Source of the DNA: Bacillus sp. PAMC26568
GTDB lineage: Bacteria > Bacillota > Bacilli > Bacillales > Bacillaceae
Reading direction: 5' to 3'
Length of the DNA: 64,000 bases
NCBI RefSeq assembly: GCF_014235785.1
Contig: NZ_CP060137.1
Span: 1,426,001 to 1,490,000, forward strand
Shown: one piece after another, positions 46,749 to 55,558 of the stretch
Position numbering within the stretch: position 1 is the first letter of the stretch
Layout: each line of letters starts with the position of its first letter
Translations under genes and position numbers: made by a program
The notes under the pieces: model-generated
What the model saw: only the letters and a program-made list of their open reading frames with translations
Told to the model about the DNA's origin: nothing
Databases searched by the model: none

Positions 46749-47186
46749 ATGAATATTGATTTTAATATGTTTATGAATGATGTAGTCGCACAAGCTAGAA
46801 AAGAAATTACGGCTGCAGGATATACAGAATTAACGACACCTGAAGAGGTTGAAGAAACGTTTAAGAAAGAAGGAACGACGCTTGTAATGGTTAACTCGGT
46901 TTGCGGGTGTGCAGGAGGAATTGCACGGCCGGCAGCAGCACATTCAGTTCATTACGATAAAAGACCCGACCGGCTGGTAACCGTTTTTGCCGGACAGGAT
47001 AAAGATGCAACAGCATATGCAAGAGAGCATTTCACTGGATACCCGCCTTCATCGCCATCCTTTGCCCTTTTAAAAGACGGCAAGCTTGTGACAATGGTGG
47101 AGCGCCATGAAATTGAAGGACATGACCCAATGAGTGTCGTAGCAAAGCTTCAGGAAGCTTTTGACAAGCATTGTGAAGAAATCTGA
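46749..47186 (+). CDS. brxB: Bacilliredoxin BrxB (YqiW)
   Basis: A 145-residue UPF0403 family thiol protein that removes bacillithiol from S-bacillithiolated proteins. The active site is C-G-C in [14 protein letters not shown] near residue 53. A GGAGAG site precedes the ATG. A terminator starts at its stop. Next to artPQR as in B. subtilis. Confidence 0.94.
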   Translation: MNIDFNMFMNDVVAQARKEITAAGYTELTTPEEVEETFKKEGTTLVMVNSVCGCAGGIARPAAAHSVHYDKRPDRLVTVFAGQDKDATAYAREHFTGYPPSSPSFALLKDGKLVTMVERHEIEGHDPMSVVAKLQEAFDKHCEEI

Positions 47187-47212
47187 ACTGCCGTTTATAC
47201 GGCAGTTTTTTT
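47186..47212 (+). terminator. brxB terminator
   Basis: AACTGCCGT and ACGGCAGTT arms with a short loop and seven T residues, overlapping the stop codon. Confidence 0.88.
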
Positions 47213-47295
47213 GTGCTGTTTTTTTATCTCTCAAAAGTTTTACACTCTTTTCCAGTATAGTAATAATGTATAAAAATAAATAATATAACTATATA

Positions 47296-47323
47296 TTGCA
47301 TATTTATAAGCATGTGTTAAAAT
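47296..47323 (+). promoter_or_regulatory. Candidate sigma-A promoter of artPQR
   Basis: TTGCAT (47296-47301) and TAAAAT (47318-47323) are 16 bases apart in a very AT-rich leader. Confidence 0.45.
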
Positions 47324-47330
47324 ACATTAA

Positions 47331-47348
47331 GTCGGATATTTATTCATT
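47331..47348 (-). promoter_or_regulatory. ARG-box-like sequence at the artP promoter
   Basis: On the reverse strand the 18 bases match the B. subtilis ARG box CATGAATAAAAATTCAAG at 13 positions, including AATGAATAAATAT. It lies just after the predicted -10, where ArgR could repress. This is a hand match in AT-rich DNA. Confidence 0.35.
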
Positions 47349-47430
47349 AAAAAATACTTGTAAAATATTATTCTATAGAAGATAATATTATTAAATTTAG
47401 AATTTTAAGAAAACATCAAGGGGGAAGAAA

Positions 47431-48210
47431 ATGAAGAAGCTATTATTGGTTATGATTTCTATGTTAGTCATTGGAGTTCTTGCTGCATGCGGATCTTCAG
47501 AAAATGGAACAGGCGGAGAGAAAAAGGTGCTGAAGATGGCAACATCTGCAGATTATCCTCCATTTGAATATATTGATACTGCAAAGGGCAGTGACATCAT
47601 TGGATTTGATGTGGATTTGGCCAAAGCAATCGGAAAAGAACTTGGCTATGAAATAAAAGTTGAAGATATGGATTTCACAGGTTTAATTCCAGCCCTTCAA
47701 GCTAATAAAGCGGATCTTGTTCTTGCAGGTATGACTCCAACAGCAGATCGTAAAGAAAGCGTTGATTTTTCAGATGTTTATTACACAGCTAAACATATGA
47801 TTGTTGCTAAAAAAGGCAGCGGCATTGAGTCAATTGAAGACTTAGAAGGTAAAACAGTCGGCGTTCAGCTTGCATCTATTCAAGAAGGAAAAGCTGAAGA
47901 AATCTCCAAAGAAGTAAACATCAAAGTAGAAAACCGCAACAGAATTCCTGAACTTATTCAAGAAATGAAATCAGGCCGTTTTGATGCAGCAATCATTGAA
48001 GATACGGTAGCAAAAGGCTATTTTGAAAATGATAAAGAATTAGAAGGATTTACGATTGAAGACGGGAATACTGAAGAAGCAGGTTCTGCGATTGCATTCC
48101 CTAAAGACAGCAAACATACAGAAGAATTCAACAAAGTTCTTCAGGAGATGAAAGAAAACGGCGAACTTGAAAAATTAGTCGTAAAATGGTTCGGCGGAGA
48201 AGAAAAATAA
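47431..48210 (+). CDS. artP: Amino-acid ABC transporter substrate-binding lipoprotein ArtP
   Basis: A 259-residue solute-binding protein anchored outside the membrane. The signal peptide ends in lipobox LAAC with Cys at 20. The family 3 binding-protein domain follows, with DYPPFEY and ADLVLAGMTPTADRKESVDFSD. Orthologue of B. subtilis YqiX/ArtP, an arginine-type high-affinity system. AAGGGGGAAG precedes the ATG. A hairpin separates it from artQ. Confidence 0.92.
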   Translation: MKKLLLVMISMLVIGVLAACGSSENGTGGEKKVLKMATSADYPPFEYIDTAKGSDIIGFDVDLAKAIGKELGYEIKVEDMDFTGLIPALQANKADLVLAGMTPTADRKESVDFSDVYYTAKHMIVAKKGSGIESIEDLEGKTVGVQLASIQEGKAEEISKEVNIKVENRNRIPELIQEMKSGRFDAAIIEDTVAKGYFENDKELEGFTIEDGNTEEAGSAIAFPKDSKHTEEFNKVLQEMKENGELEKLVVKWFGGEEK

Positions 48211-48222
48211 GCAAAACATTAA

Positions 48223-48256
48223 AAAACGTTCAACAATACGAATGTTGAACGTTTTT
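48223..48256 (+). terminator. Terminator/attenuator between artP and artQ
   Basis: AAAACGTTCAACA pairs with TGTTGAACGTTTT and is followed by T residues. Its place inside the operon would give more ArtP than ArtQR, the usual ratio for binding proteins. Confidence 0.7.
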
Positions 48257-48286
48257 ATTTTCGTATAAGAAAGGAGTGTCCCTGAA

Positions 48287-48946
48287 ATGAACCTGGATTT
48301 TCCGGCTATAGCACCTTCCATTCCTTTTATTCTTCAAGGGATACCAGTAACATTGAAAATAGTTGGCCTTTCTGCTTTAATTGGTTTTATTCTTGCTGTC
48401 ATTTTGGCTTTATTCAAAATCAGCAGAATCAAGCCGCTAATGTGGATTGCTGATGCATATACATCTATTTTTCGCGGCACGCCGCTCATTCTGCAATTAT
48501 TGATTATTTATTATGGTGCACCGCAAATTCTTGGATTTGAGATTGATCCATATCCTGCGGCTGTTGCAACATTTGCACTTAATTCAGGTGCCTACATTTC
48601 TGAGGTAATCAAAGCAGGCATTATGGCAATAGACAAAGGGCAGCGCGAAGCTGCAATGGCTCTCGGCATTCCTTATTCAAAAATGATGAAGGATATCATT
48701 TTTCCGCAGGCAATCAAAAATATTTTACCTGCATTAATGAATGAATTTATTACGTTAACGAAGGAATCCGCGATCGTAACCATAATCGGAGTTCAGGACA
48801 TTATGAGAAGTTCCTATATTGTCGGCGGACAAACATACCGTTATTTTGAGCCGATTTTAATTGCCGGCTTAATCTATTATGTCATGGTTATGATACTAAC
48901 GCTCCTTGGCAAACTCGTTGAAAGGAGAATGGCGCGCAGTGATTAA
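48287..48946 (+). CDS. artQ: Amino-acid ABC transporter permease ArtQ
   Basis: A 219-residue inner permease with five hydrophobic segments and the HisM-type signature region [27 protein letters not shown] that contacts the ATPase. AAGGAGTG precedes the ATG. It overlaps artR by eight bases. Confidence 0.94.
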   Translation: MNLDFPAIAPSIPFILQGIPVTLKIVGLSALIGFILAVILALFKISRIKPLMWIADAYTSIFRGTPLILQLLIIYYGAPQILGFEIDPYPAAVATFALNSGAYISEVIKAGIMAIDKGQREAAMALGIPYSKMMKDIIFPQAIKNILPALMNEFITLTKESAIVTIIGVQDIMRSSYIVGGQTYRYFEPILIAGLIYYVMVMILTLLGKLVERRMARSD

Positions 48947-49661
48947 AGTAGATAAGCTTCATAAGTCATTTGGAAAATTAGAAGTGCTCAAGGGAATCAC
49001 AACATCCATTGCTGAAAAAGAGGTTGTGGCGATTATTGGACCTTCCGGCTCTGGTAAATCAACCTTTTTGCGCTGTTTGAATCGTTTGGAAGATCCAACA
49101 GATGGACATGTCTGGATCAAGGATCAGGATATCACAAATCCGAAAATAGATATTAATAAAGTGCGGCAGGATGTCGGCATGGTCTTTCAGCATTTCCATC
49201 TTTTTCCTCACAAAACGGTTTTAGAAAACTTAACCTATGCACCGCTTACGGTTAAAGGAACATCCAGGAAAGAAGCAGAAGCTCAAGGTCACGAGCTCTT
49301 AAAAAAGGTCGGCCTTGCCGAAAAAGCTCATGAATATCCAAGCCGTTTATCAGGAGGTCAAAAACAGCGTGTTGCGATTGCGAGAGCGCTTGCGATGAAC
49401 CCTGAAGTTATGCTGTTTGATGAACCTACCTCTGCACTTGACCCGGAAATGGTTAAGGAAGTATTGGAAGTTATGAAAAATCTTGCTTTCTCTGGAATGA
49501 CGATGGCTATTGTTACGCATGAAATGGGATTTGCACGGGAAGTAGCTGATCGGGTATTGTTCCTGGATGAAGGTGTATTAGTAGAAGATGCAACGCCTAC
49601 GGAATTTTTTACAAACCCTAAAACAAAACGTGCTCAAATTTTTCTTGAAAAAATGCTATAA
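48939..49661 (+). CDS. artR: Amino-acid ABC transporter ATP-binding protein ArtR
   Basis: A 240-residue ATPase with Walker [10 protein letters not shown] (about 32-40), Q-loop VFQHFHLFP, signature LSGGQKQR and Walker [13 protein letters not shown]. The start is GTG at 48939 ([12 protein letters not shown]), preceded by AAAGGAG; the longer frame to 48906 lies inside artQ and does not match the family. Confidence 0.95.
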   Translation: MIKVDKLHKSFGKLEVLKGITTSIAEKEVVAIIGPSGSGKSTFLRCLNRLEDPTDGHVWIKDQDITNPKIDINKVRQDVGMVFQHFHLFPHKTVLENLTYAPLTVKGTSRKEAEAQGHELLKKVGLAEKAHEYPSRLSGGQKQRVAIARALAMNPEVMLFDEPTSALDPEMVKEVLEVMKNLAFSGMTMAIVTHEMGFAREVADRVLFLDEGVLVEDATPTEFFTNPKTKRAQIFLEKML

Positions 49662-49760
49662 TCTCAAAAGTGAAAGGTGATCATAATTGATCATCTTTTT
49701 CTTTTATGTTCCAAATGTGTTTAAATGAAGAAACAGAACAATGAAGCAAGGGGCAAGGAA

Positions 49761-50714
49761 ATGTTTAAAATCGGATATCGCACGTTAAAAACAGCATTAG
49801 GAGCAGCGATTGCAATCAGTCTTGCACAACTTTTTCAGCTTGATAATTTTGCATCTGCAGGAATACTGACCATACTCTGTATCCAGGTGACAAAGAAGAA
49901 ATCTTTGCAGACCTCATGGGCCAGGTTTTTTGCCTGTTTAGTCGCTATATTATTTTCGTTTGTTTTTTTTGAAGGAATCGGCTACAATCCGTTTGTTATC
50001 GGTCTGCTTCTCTTATTCTTCATTCCAACGACTGTGCTCGTCAAAGCGAAAGAAGGCATCGTCACTAGTTCAGTTATTATTTTGCACTTATACAATTCCT
50101 CACATATCACAATGGATCTGGTGTTAAATGAAATTGCACTTATTTCTACTGGAATAGGTGTAGCGCTTATTATGAATCTCTACATGCCAAGCGTAGATAA
50201 AAAGCTGAAAGAATATCAGCTGAAAATAGAAGATAACTTTTCTAAAATCTTTCAGGAAATTGAGGATTATTTACTTTCAAATGACAGCACGTGGGATGGA
50301 AAAGAAATAACGGAGACTGCTAAATTGATTAATGAAGCGAAGACGCTCGCTTTCAGAGATGTCGAAAATCACTTTATGAGACATGAAAATCTTTACTATC
50401 ACTATTTTAAAATGAGAGAAAAGCAATTTGAAATCATAGAACGCGTTCTTCCGATTATCACTTCCGTAAATGTTACATTCGATCAGGCGGAAGTCATCGC
50501 AGAATTTATTCAAGAAGTTCGAGTAGCGATCCATCCAGGAAATACGGCTCATAAATTTTTAGTAAAGCTGCATCATATGAGAAAAAGCTTTGAGGAAATG
50601 CCTTTGCCGGAAACGCGCGAAGAATTTGAAGCACGAGCTGCACTTTTGCATTTTGTAAGGGAAATGGAGCAGTATCTTGTGATTAAGAGTCAATTTAAAG
50701 GAATAACTGGATAG
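49761..50714 (+). CDS. yqjA: Aromatic acid exporter family protein YqjA
   Basis: A 317-residue protein with four to five hydrophobic segments in the first 155 residues and a charged cytoplasmic C-terminal half. This is the layout of the DUF939/aromatic acid exporter family. The start at 49761 (MFKIGYRT) follows AAGGGGCAAGGA; the in-frame ATG at 49725 has none. Position after artR matches B. subtilis yqjA. Substrate is unknown. Confidence 0.85.
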   Translation: MFKIGYRTLKTALGAAIAISLAQLFQLDNFASAGILTILCIQVTKKKSLQTSWARFFACLVAILFSFVFFEGIGYNPFVIGLLLLFFIPTTVLVKAKEGIVTSSVIILHLYNSSHITMDLVLNEIALISTGIGVALIMNLYMPSVDKKLKEYQLKIEDNFSKIFQEIEDYLLSNDSTWDGKEITETAKLINEAKTLAFRDVENHFMRHENLYYHYFKMREKQFEIIERVLPIITSVNVTFDQAEVIAEFIQEVRVAIHPGNTAHKFLVKLHHMRKSFEEMPLPETREEFEARAALLHFVREMEQYLVIKSQFKGITG

Positions 50715-50722
50715 CATGATTT

Positions 50723-50764
50723 TCACCCTTTTCGTACAGTATAAAGAAAAAAGGGTGATTTTTT
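50723..50764 (+). terminator. yqjA terminator that contains the yqjB ribosome binding site
   Basis: TCACCCTTTT pairs with AAAAGGGTGA, followed directly by six T residues and the yqjB ATG. The only Shine-Dalgarno of yqjB (AGGGTGA) is in the 3' arm, so the hairpin also hides the ribosome binding site. Confidence 0.7.
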
Positions 50765-51280
50765 ATGAAGACAATCCTTCTGTTCATAATGTTTCTCTCA
50801 CCTCTCTGGCCCCTTGGAGATAATCCGGTCGTCGGTGATCCCTATGTGATTATCAATAAGCATTCAAATGAACTGGCCTATATTGATAATGGGCAGGTTG
50901 TCAAAGTATTTGATGTTGCCACAGGCAAAAATGAAAAGCTGACACCTGAAGGAGAATTTACGATTACAGTAAAAGCAGCAGATCCTTATTATCGGAAAAA
51001 GAATATTCCAGGCGGCGATCCGAAAAACCCGCTGGGAACAAGGTGGATCGGGTTTGATGCGGAAAATTCAGATGGTAGAACATATGGCATACATGGCACA
51101 AATAATGAAGATTCTATCGGCACCTTTGTCACACAGGGATGCGTGCGCATGTACAATGAAGAAGTAGAAATCCTCTTTGAGCACCTTCCAATTGGAACAA
51201 AAGTTTTCATAACGAAAAATAACAATTCCTTTGAGGAGATCGCTGCTCAAAAAGGTGCAATGAAAAAAGGTGACTCCTGA
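50765..51280 (+). CDS. yqjB: L,D-transpeptidase YqjB (YkuD family)
   Basis: A 171-residue cell-wall enzyme forming 3-3 peptide cross-links. A short N-terminal signal-like segment (about 1-17) is followed directly by the YkuD domain. The catalytic motif is HGTNNEDSIG, then VTQGCVRM with nucleophile Cys; Thr replaces the common Ser before the xGC. There is no LysM domain, unlike YkuD itself. A terminator starts at the stop. Confidence 0.88.
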   Translation: MKTILLFIMFLSPLWPLGDNPVVGDPYVIINKHSNELAYIDNGQVVKVFDVATGKNEKLTPEGEFTITVKAADPYYRKKNIPGGDPKNPLGTRWIGFDAENSDGRTYGIHGTNNEDSIGTFVTQGCVRMYNEEVEILFEHLPIGTKVFITKNNNSFEEIAAQKGAMKKGDS

Positions 51281-51298
51281 AGAGGGAGTCACCTTTTG
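51267..51298 (+). terminator. yqjB terminator
   Basis: AAGGTGACTCC and GGAGTCACCTT arms with a six-base loop and TTTT, overlapping the yqjB stop codon. Confidence 0.8.
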
Positions 51299-51340
51299 TA
51301 CATTGTTAAACTTGTCCTTCTTGCTTCCGTTTTTCTCATT

Positions 51341-51441
51341 GTTCCGCCACCGCCTAACCCCTCGCCAGTAAAAGCAAAAACGGCTTTTTATGTTGGATTC
51401 TTATCGGTCTGTCGGGGTTAAATAGACGGTTCCGCTTTTCT
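51341..51441 (-). repeat. Interspersed repeat copy 8 (reverse, diverged)
   Basis: Read in reverse: AAAAGCGGAACCGTCTATTTAACC, GACAGACCGATAAGAATCCAAC, a core with AAAAAGCCGTTTTTGC, and GGCGAGGGGTTAGGCGGTGGCGGAAC at the right end. It resembles copy 6 most. It sits between yqjB and prli42. Confidence 0.75.
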
Positions 51442-51444
51442 GTA

Positions 51445-51537
51445 TTAGAACCACATGCTCATTCCAGCAAGTAACGTTGTAGCAATCATCACTGCAAGCA
51501 TCAGGTATACGACAGCTTTTTGAAATCTTTTAGACAT
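51445..51537 (-). CDS. prli42: Stressosome-associated miniprotein Prli42
   Basis: A 30-residue single-pass membrane protein, MSKRFQKAVVYLMLAVMIATT followed by LLAGMSMWF. The basic N-terminus followed by one hydrophobic segment to the end is the Prli42 pattern. Prli42 anchors the stressosome to the membrane in Listeria. The start at 51537 has AGGAGTG upstream. A longer frame upstream is not supported. Confidence 0.8.
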   Translation of the reverse strand: MSKRFQKAVVYLMLAVMIATTLLAGMSMWF

Positions 51538-51716
51538 GACATTCACTCCTATATAGGATTCTATCCCTATTTTAACGTGAATGAACGAATGGGACAAGGG
51601 AAGAGATTTGAACAAAAATGCACATTTTAGTCGAAGCAGCAGGAATTTTGTCCTCGGATAAAGAAGTAAGTCATGTTCATTAAAGTTAAGCGTTTTCATC
51701 TAGAGGAGGGGAAGAG

Positions 51717-52130
51717 ATGATTAATAAGGTCGATCACATCGGGGTAGCGGTACGATCCATTTCACAGGTGCTTCCGTTTTATGAGAGGACTCTTGGATTA
51801 AAGCTTGAAGGCATTGAGAGTGTGGAAGAGCAGAAGGTTAAAGTCGCTTTTTTGAAAATTGGAAATACAAAAATAGAATTACTGGAGCCCACTTCAGATG
51901 AGAGTCCTGTAGCCAAGTTTATTGAAAAACGGGGAGAAGGCATACATCATTTGGCTTTAGGAGTGGATGATATAAAGAAACGGATTGAGGAATTAAAGGA
52001 AAACGGAATTAAGATGATTGATGAAACACCAAGGAACGGAGCCGGAGGTGCATCGATTGCCTTTTTGCATCCGAAAGCTGCAAATGGGGTTTTAGTGGAA
52101 CTTTGTGAAAAGAGAGGTACGGTTCTATGA
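51717..52130 (+). CDS. mce: Methylmalonyl-CoA epimerase
   Basis: Interconverts (S)- and (R)-methylmalonyl-CoA. The 137-residue VOC-fold metalloenzyme shows the metal ligands His in VDHIGVAV, His in GIHHLALGV and Glu in GVLVELCE. GAGGAGGGG precedes the ATG. It overlaps yqjD by four bases, placing epimerase and carboxylase in one transcription unit. B. subtilis yqjC is the counterpart. Confidence 0.94.
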   Translation: MINKVDHIGVAVRSISQVLPFYERTLGLKLEGIESVEEQKVKVAFLKIGNTKIELLEPTSDESPVAKFIEKRGEGIHHLALGVDDIKKRIEELKENGIKMIDETPRNGAGGASIAFLHPKAANGVLVELCEKRGTVL

Positions 52131-53680
52131 GCATTGATATTTTCGAAAAAATAAATGAATTATATGACCGAAGACGTGAAGTCGAAATGGGCGGCGGGGA
52201 TGAGCGCATTGAAAAGCAGCATGAAAAAGGAAAGCTGACAGCAAGAGAGCGCATCGATCTTCTCGTTGATAAAGGAACATTCGTTGAAATGAATCCATTC
52301 ATAGAACACCGGTGCAATGACTTTGGTCTGAGCGGGAAAAAAGGACCGGGTGACGGAGTCGTCACAGGCTACGGCAAAGTGCACGGACGACCTGTCTATT
52401 TATTTTCACAGGACTTTACGGTTTTTGGTGGAGCCCTTGGAGAGATGCATGCCAAGAAAATTGCTGCGGTCATGGACCTGGCAGCCAAAAGCGGAACGCC
52501 GTTCATTGGCCTTAACGACTCCGGAGGTGCTAGAATTCAGGAAGGTGTGGTATCATTAGATGGATATGGACAGATTTTTTACCGCAATACCATCTACTCG
52601 GGCGTAATACCGCAAATTTCGGTTATCCTTGGTCCGTGCGCAGGCGGTGCCGTATATTCTCCTGCGATTACAGACTTTGTCTTTATGGTCGAGAAAACAA
52701 GTCAAATGTTTATTACAGGTCCTAAAGTGATTGAAACGGTAACAGGCGAAAAAATCAGTTCCGAAGATTTAGGCGGAGCTAAAGTACATAACACTATCAG
52801 CGGAAATGCCCATTTTTCAGGTGAAACAGAAGAAGAGGTGCTTTCTCAAGTCCGGAAATTAATCACCTATTTGCCGCAGAATAATCAGGAGAAAGCGCCG
52901 ATTTTGCCATTCGATGATGATGCTGATTATCGTCCGAACCTGACAGACTGCATCCCATTTGATGCTCTCAGGCCTTATGATGTCCGTGTGGTTATTCAAG
53001 AAGTTGCTGATGCCGATTCTTTTTATGAAGTGCAAAAGGACTTTGCCAAAAATATAGTTGTTGGTTTTGCGAGAATAAAAGGTGAGGTCGTTGGACTCGT
53101 CTGCAATCAGCCAAAATACATGGCCGGCGGACTTGATATTGATTCTTCAGATAAAGCTTCCCGCTTCATCCGGTTTTGTGATTCGTTCCAGATTCCGATT
53201 ATTACGTTTGAAGATGTTACAGGGTTTTTCCCTGGCATTAAGCAGGAGCACGGGGGAATCATCAGACACGGAGCAAAGATTTTATATGCCTATTCAGAAG
53301 CAACCGTTCCTAAATTGACGGTTATATTGCGAAAAGCCTACGGCGGAGCATACGTTGCACTGAACAGCAAATCAATCGGAGCGGATCTTGTTTTTGCATG
53401 GCCGAATGCCGAGATTGCCGTGATGGGTCCTCAGGGTGCTGCGAATATCATTTTCGCTAAAGAAATTGAGAACAGCGAAAATCCTGAAGAAACAAGAGCA
53501 AATAAAATCGAAGAATACAGAGAGAAGTTCGCAAATCCTTATGTTGCTGCGAGTCAGGGTATGGTTGATGATGTCATTGATCCGCGGGATACAAGAATTA
53601 AATTGATTCAGGCCCTTGAAATGCTCCGGACAAAGCAAGAGCAAAGACCTGCCAAAAAGCATGGGAACATTCCGCTTTAA
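52127..53680 (+). CDS. yqjD: Acyl-CoA carboxylase beta subunit (propionyl-CoA type)
   Basis: A 517-residue biotin-dependent carboxyltransferase. Conserved blocks are DGVVTGYGKVHGRPV, NDSGGARIQEGV, GPCAGGAVYSPA, TGPKVIE and KAYGGAYVALNSK, the two oxyanion-hole glycine regions being intact. With mce it points to propionyl-CoA carboxylation. No dedicated alpha (biotin carboxylase) subunit is adjacent, so AccC or another alpha subunit must serve. A methylmalonyl-CoA decarboxylase role is a less likely option. Confidence 0.9.
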   Translation: MSIDIFEKINELYDRRREVEMGGGDERIEKQHEKGKLTARERIDLLVDKGTFVEMNPFIEHRCNDFGLSGKKGPGDGVVTGYGKVHGRPVYLFSQDFTVFGGALGEMHAKKIAAVMDLAAKSGTPFIGLNDSGGARIQEGVVSLDGYGQIFYRNTIYSGVIPQISVILGPCAGGAVYSPAITDFVFMVEKTSQMFITGPKVIETVTGEKISSEDLGGAKVHNTISGNAHFSGETEEEVLSQVRKLITYLPQNNQEKAPILPFDDDADYRPNLTDCIPFDALRPYDVRVVIQEVADADSFYEVQKDFAKNIVVGFARIKGEVVGLVCNQPKYMAGGLDIDSSDKASRFIRFCDSFQIPIITFEDVTGFFPGIKQEHGGIIRHGAKILYAYSEATVPKLTVILRKAYGGAYVALNSKSIGADLVFAWPNAEIAVMGPQGAANIIFAKEIENSENPEETRANKIEEYREKFANPYVAASQGMVDDVIDPRDTRIKLIQALEMLRTKQEQRPAKKHGNIPL

Positions 53681-53702
53681 TACACTTTATGGAGGAATAC
53701 AT

Positions 53703-54827
53703 ATGGTTAATCAAGAACGCTTAGTTAATGAATTTCTTGAGCTTGTGCAAATTGATTCAGAAACGAAATTCGAAACAGAAATTGCAAGAGTATTAAAAGA
53801 AAAGTTTTCATCACTTGGGGTTCATGTTGTTGAAGATGATACAACGGGTGTTACCGGGCACGGTGCAGGAAATTTAATTTGTACTCTGGAAGCTGTAAAA
53901 GACGGAGTAGATCCGATTTATTTTACTTCACATATGGACACTGTTGTTCCTGGAAAAGGCATAAAGCCATCCATTAAAGATGATTACATCGTGACAGATG
54001 GTACAACGATTTTAGGTGCTGATGATAAAACAGGTTTATCCGCGATGCTAGAAGCAGTCCGTGTTTTAAAAGAAAATAACATCTCACATGGAAAAATCGA
54101 ATTTATTATTACTGCCGGAGAAGAATCTGGCCTTGTAGGCGCAAAAGCTTTAGATGGTTCTCAAATCACGGCAAAATTCGGATATGCATTAGACAGTGAT
54201 GGAAAAGTCGGCACAATTATTGTTGCAGCTCCAACACAAGCTAAAGTAAAAGCAGCCATCTTTGGCAAGACGGCTCATGCTGGTGTCGCCCCTGAAAAAG
54301 GCGTATCTGCGATCACGATTGCTGCAAAAGCAATTGCTAAAATGCCTTTAGGCAGAATTGATCAAGAAACAACAGCTAATATTGGCCGTTTTGAAGGAGG
54401 CACACAAACAAACATCGTTTGCGATCAAGTGAATATTTTGGCTGAAGCGAGATCATTGGTTCCTGAAAAAATGGAAGCTCAAGTGGCGAAAATGAAAGAA
54501 GCTTTTGAGAGCGTTGCTGCTGAAATGGGCGGACGTGCTGAAGTGGATATTGAAGTAATGTACCCAGGCTTTAAATTTGGCGAGGGAGATCATGTTGTAG
54601 AAGTTGCTAAAAAAGCTGCTGCAGCAATCGGCCGAACAAGCGAGCTTCAAACAAGCGGCGGAGGCAGCGATGCCAATGTTATTGCCGGGTTTGACATTCC
54701 AACTGTGAATTTGGCAGTCGGGTATGAAGATATTCATACTACCAATGAAAAGATGCCGATAGAAGAGCTTGTGAAAACAGCTGAGCTTGTTGTCGCGATC
54801 ATTGAGGAAGTAGCTAAAGGCGAGTAA
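53703..54827 (+). CDS. yqjE: M20-family peptidase YqjE (PepT-like)
   Basis: A 374-residue zinc-dependent exopeptidase family protein. Metal and catalytic motifs are TSHMDTVVPGKG, ILGADDKTGLSAM, TAGEESGLVGAKAL and, in the dimerisation part, SDGKVG. The start at 53703 (MVNQERLV) follows GGAGG; the frame extends upstream into yqjD but without a site. It lies 22 bases after yqjD as in B. subtilis. Peptide specificity is unknown. Confidence 0.92.
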   Translation: MVNQERLVNEFLELVQIDSETKFETEIARVLKEKFSSLGVHVVEDDTTGVTGHGAGNLICTLEAVKDGVDPIYFTSHMDTVVPGKGIKPSIKDDYIVTDGTTILGADDKTGLSAMLEAVRVLKENNISHGKIEFIITAGEESGLVGAKALDGSQITAKFGYALDSDGKVGTIIVAAPTQAKVKAAIFGKTAHAGVAPEKGVSAITIAAKAIAKMPLGRIDQETTANIGRFEGGTQTNIVCDQVNILAEARSLVPEKMEAQVAKMKEAFESVAAEMGGRAEVDIEVMYPGFKFGEGDHVVEVAKKAAAAIGRTSELQTSGGGSDANVIAGFDIPTVNLAVGYEDIHTTNEKMPIEELVKTAELVVAIIEEVAKGE

Positions 54828-54896
54828 TCCAAAAAGAATGGCAGGCGCAGCGATTGCTCCTGCTGTTTCTTATTTCAGAAAATAGAGGTGTTCAGC

Positions 54897-55424
54897 ATGA
54901 AAAAGAGGGAAAAAGCAACTTTTGCCGGAGGATGCTTCTGGTGTATGGTGAAGCCGTTTGACGAGCAGCCTGGCATCATTGAGGTTGTTTCTGGCTATAC
55001 AGGAGGAACATTAGAAAATCCTTCTTATGAACAAATTAAAACAGGTGAAACAGGCCACCTGGAAGCTGTGGAAATTACATTTGAACCTGAAGTATTTTCA
55101 TATGAAAGACTGCTCGAGTTATATTGGCCGCAAATTGATCCAACAGATGATGGCGGTCAGTTCTTTGACCGGGGCAGCCAGTACCGCACAGCCATTTTTT
55201 ATCATACAGAAGAGCAAAAGCAAAAAGCAGAGCAGTCAAAAACTGCCATTGAAAAGAGCGGCCGCTTTAAGAAGCCGATTGTAACTGAAATCCTTCCGGC
55301 AGCTCCTTTTTACCATGCAGAGGAATATCATCAAAAGTTTTATGCGAAAAATCCGGAGAAATATAAGCAAGAAAGAGAAGAGTCCGGAAGAGAAGAATTT
55401 ATAAAGAAAAATTGGAAGAAGTAA
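54897..55424 (+). CDS. msrA: Peptide methionine-S-sulfoxide reductase MsrA
   Basis: Repairs S-methionine sulfoxide in proteins. The 175-residue product has GGCFWCM with the catalytic Cys near residue 13, YTGG, and [19 protein letters not shown]. The start at 54897 ([12 protein letters not shown]) has AGAGGTG upstream. No msrB is adjacent. It is not part of this region in B. subtilis as I recall, so it may be a local insertion. Confidence 0.95.
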   Translation: MKKREKATFAGGCFWCMVKPFDEQPGIIEVVSGYTGGTLENPSYEQIKTGETGHLEAVEITFEPEVFSYERLLELYWPQIDPTDDGGQFFDRGSQYRTAIFYHTEEQKQKAEQSKTAIEKSGRFKKPIVTEILPAAPFYHAEEYHQKFYAKNPEKYKQEREESGREEFIKKNWKK

Positions 55425-55429
55425 AAACG

Positions 55430-55466
55430 AAGCTCACTGCCTTATAACAAGACAGCGAGCTTTTTC
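55430..55466 (+). terminator. msrA terminator
   Basis: AAGCTCACTG pairs with CAGCGAGCTT with one mismatch, extended by CTT/AAG, and is followed by TTTT. Confidence 0.65.
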
Positions 55467-55558
55467 GAAGTTTTTAATAACGTATTTGCGCTTTTTGCCG
55501 CTAATAGATTGTCAAAGTGCCCAGCAGGGTACCTTCCTTATTAAGGAGGGTTATCAAA

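Noticed and set aside
47213-47430. T-box or riboswitch in the artP leader
   Set aside because: The leader is short and very AT-rich, with no specifier stem, no T-box sequence and no terminator before artP.
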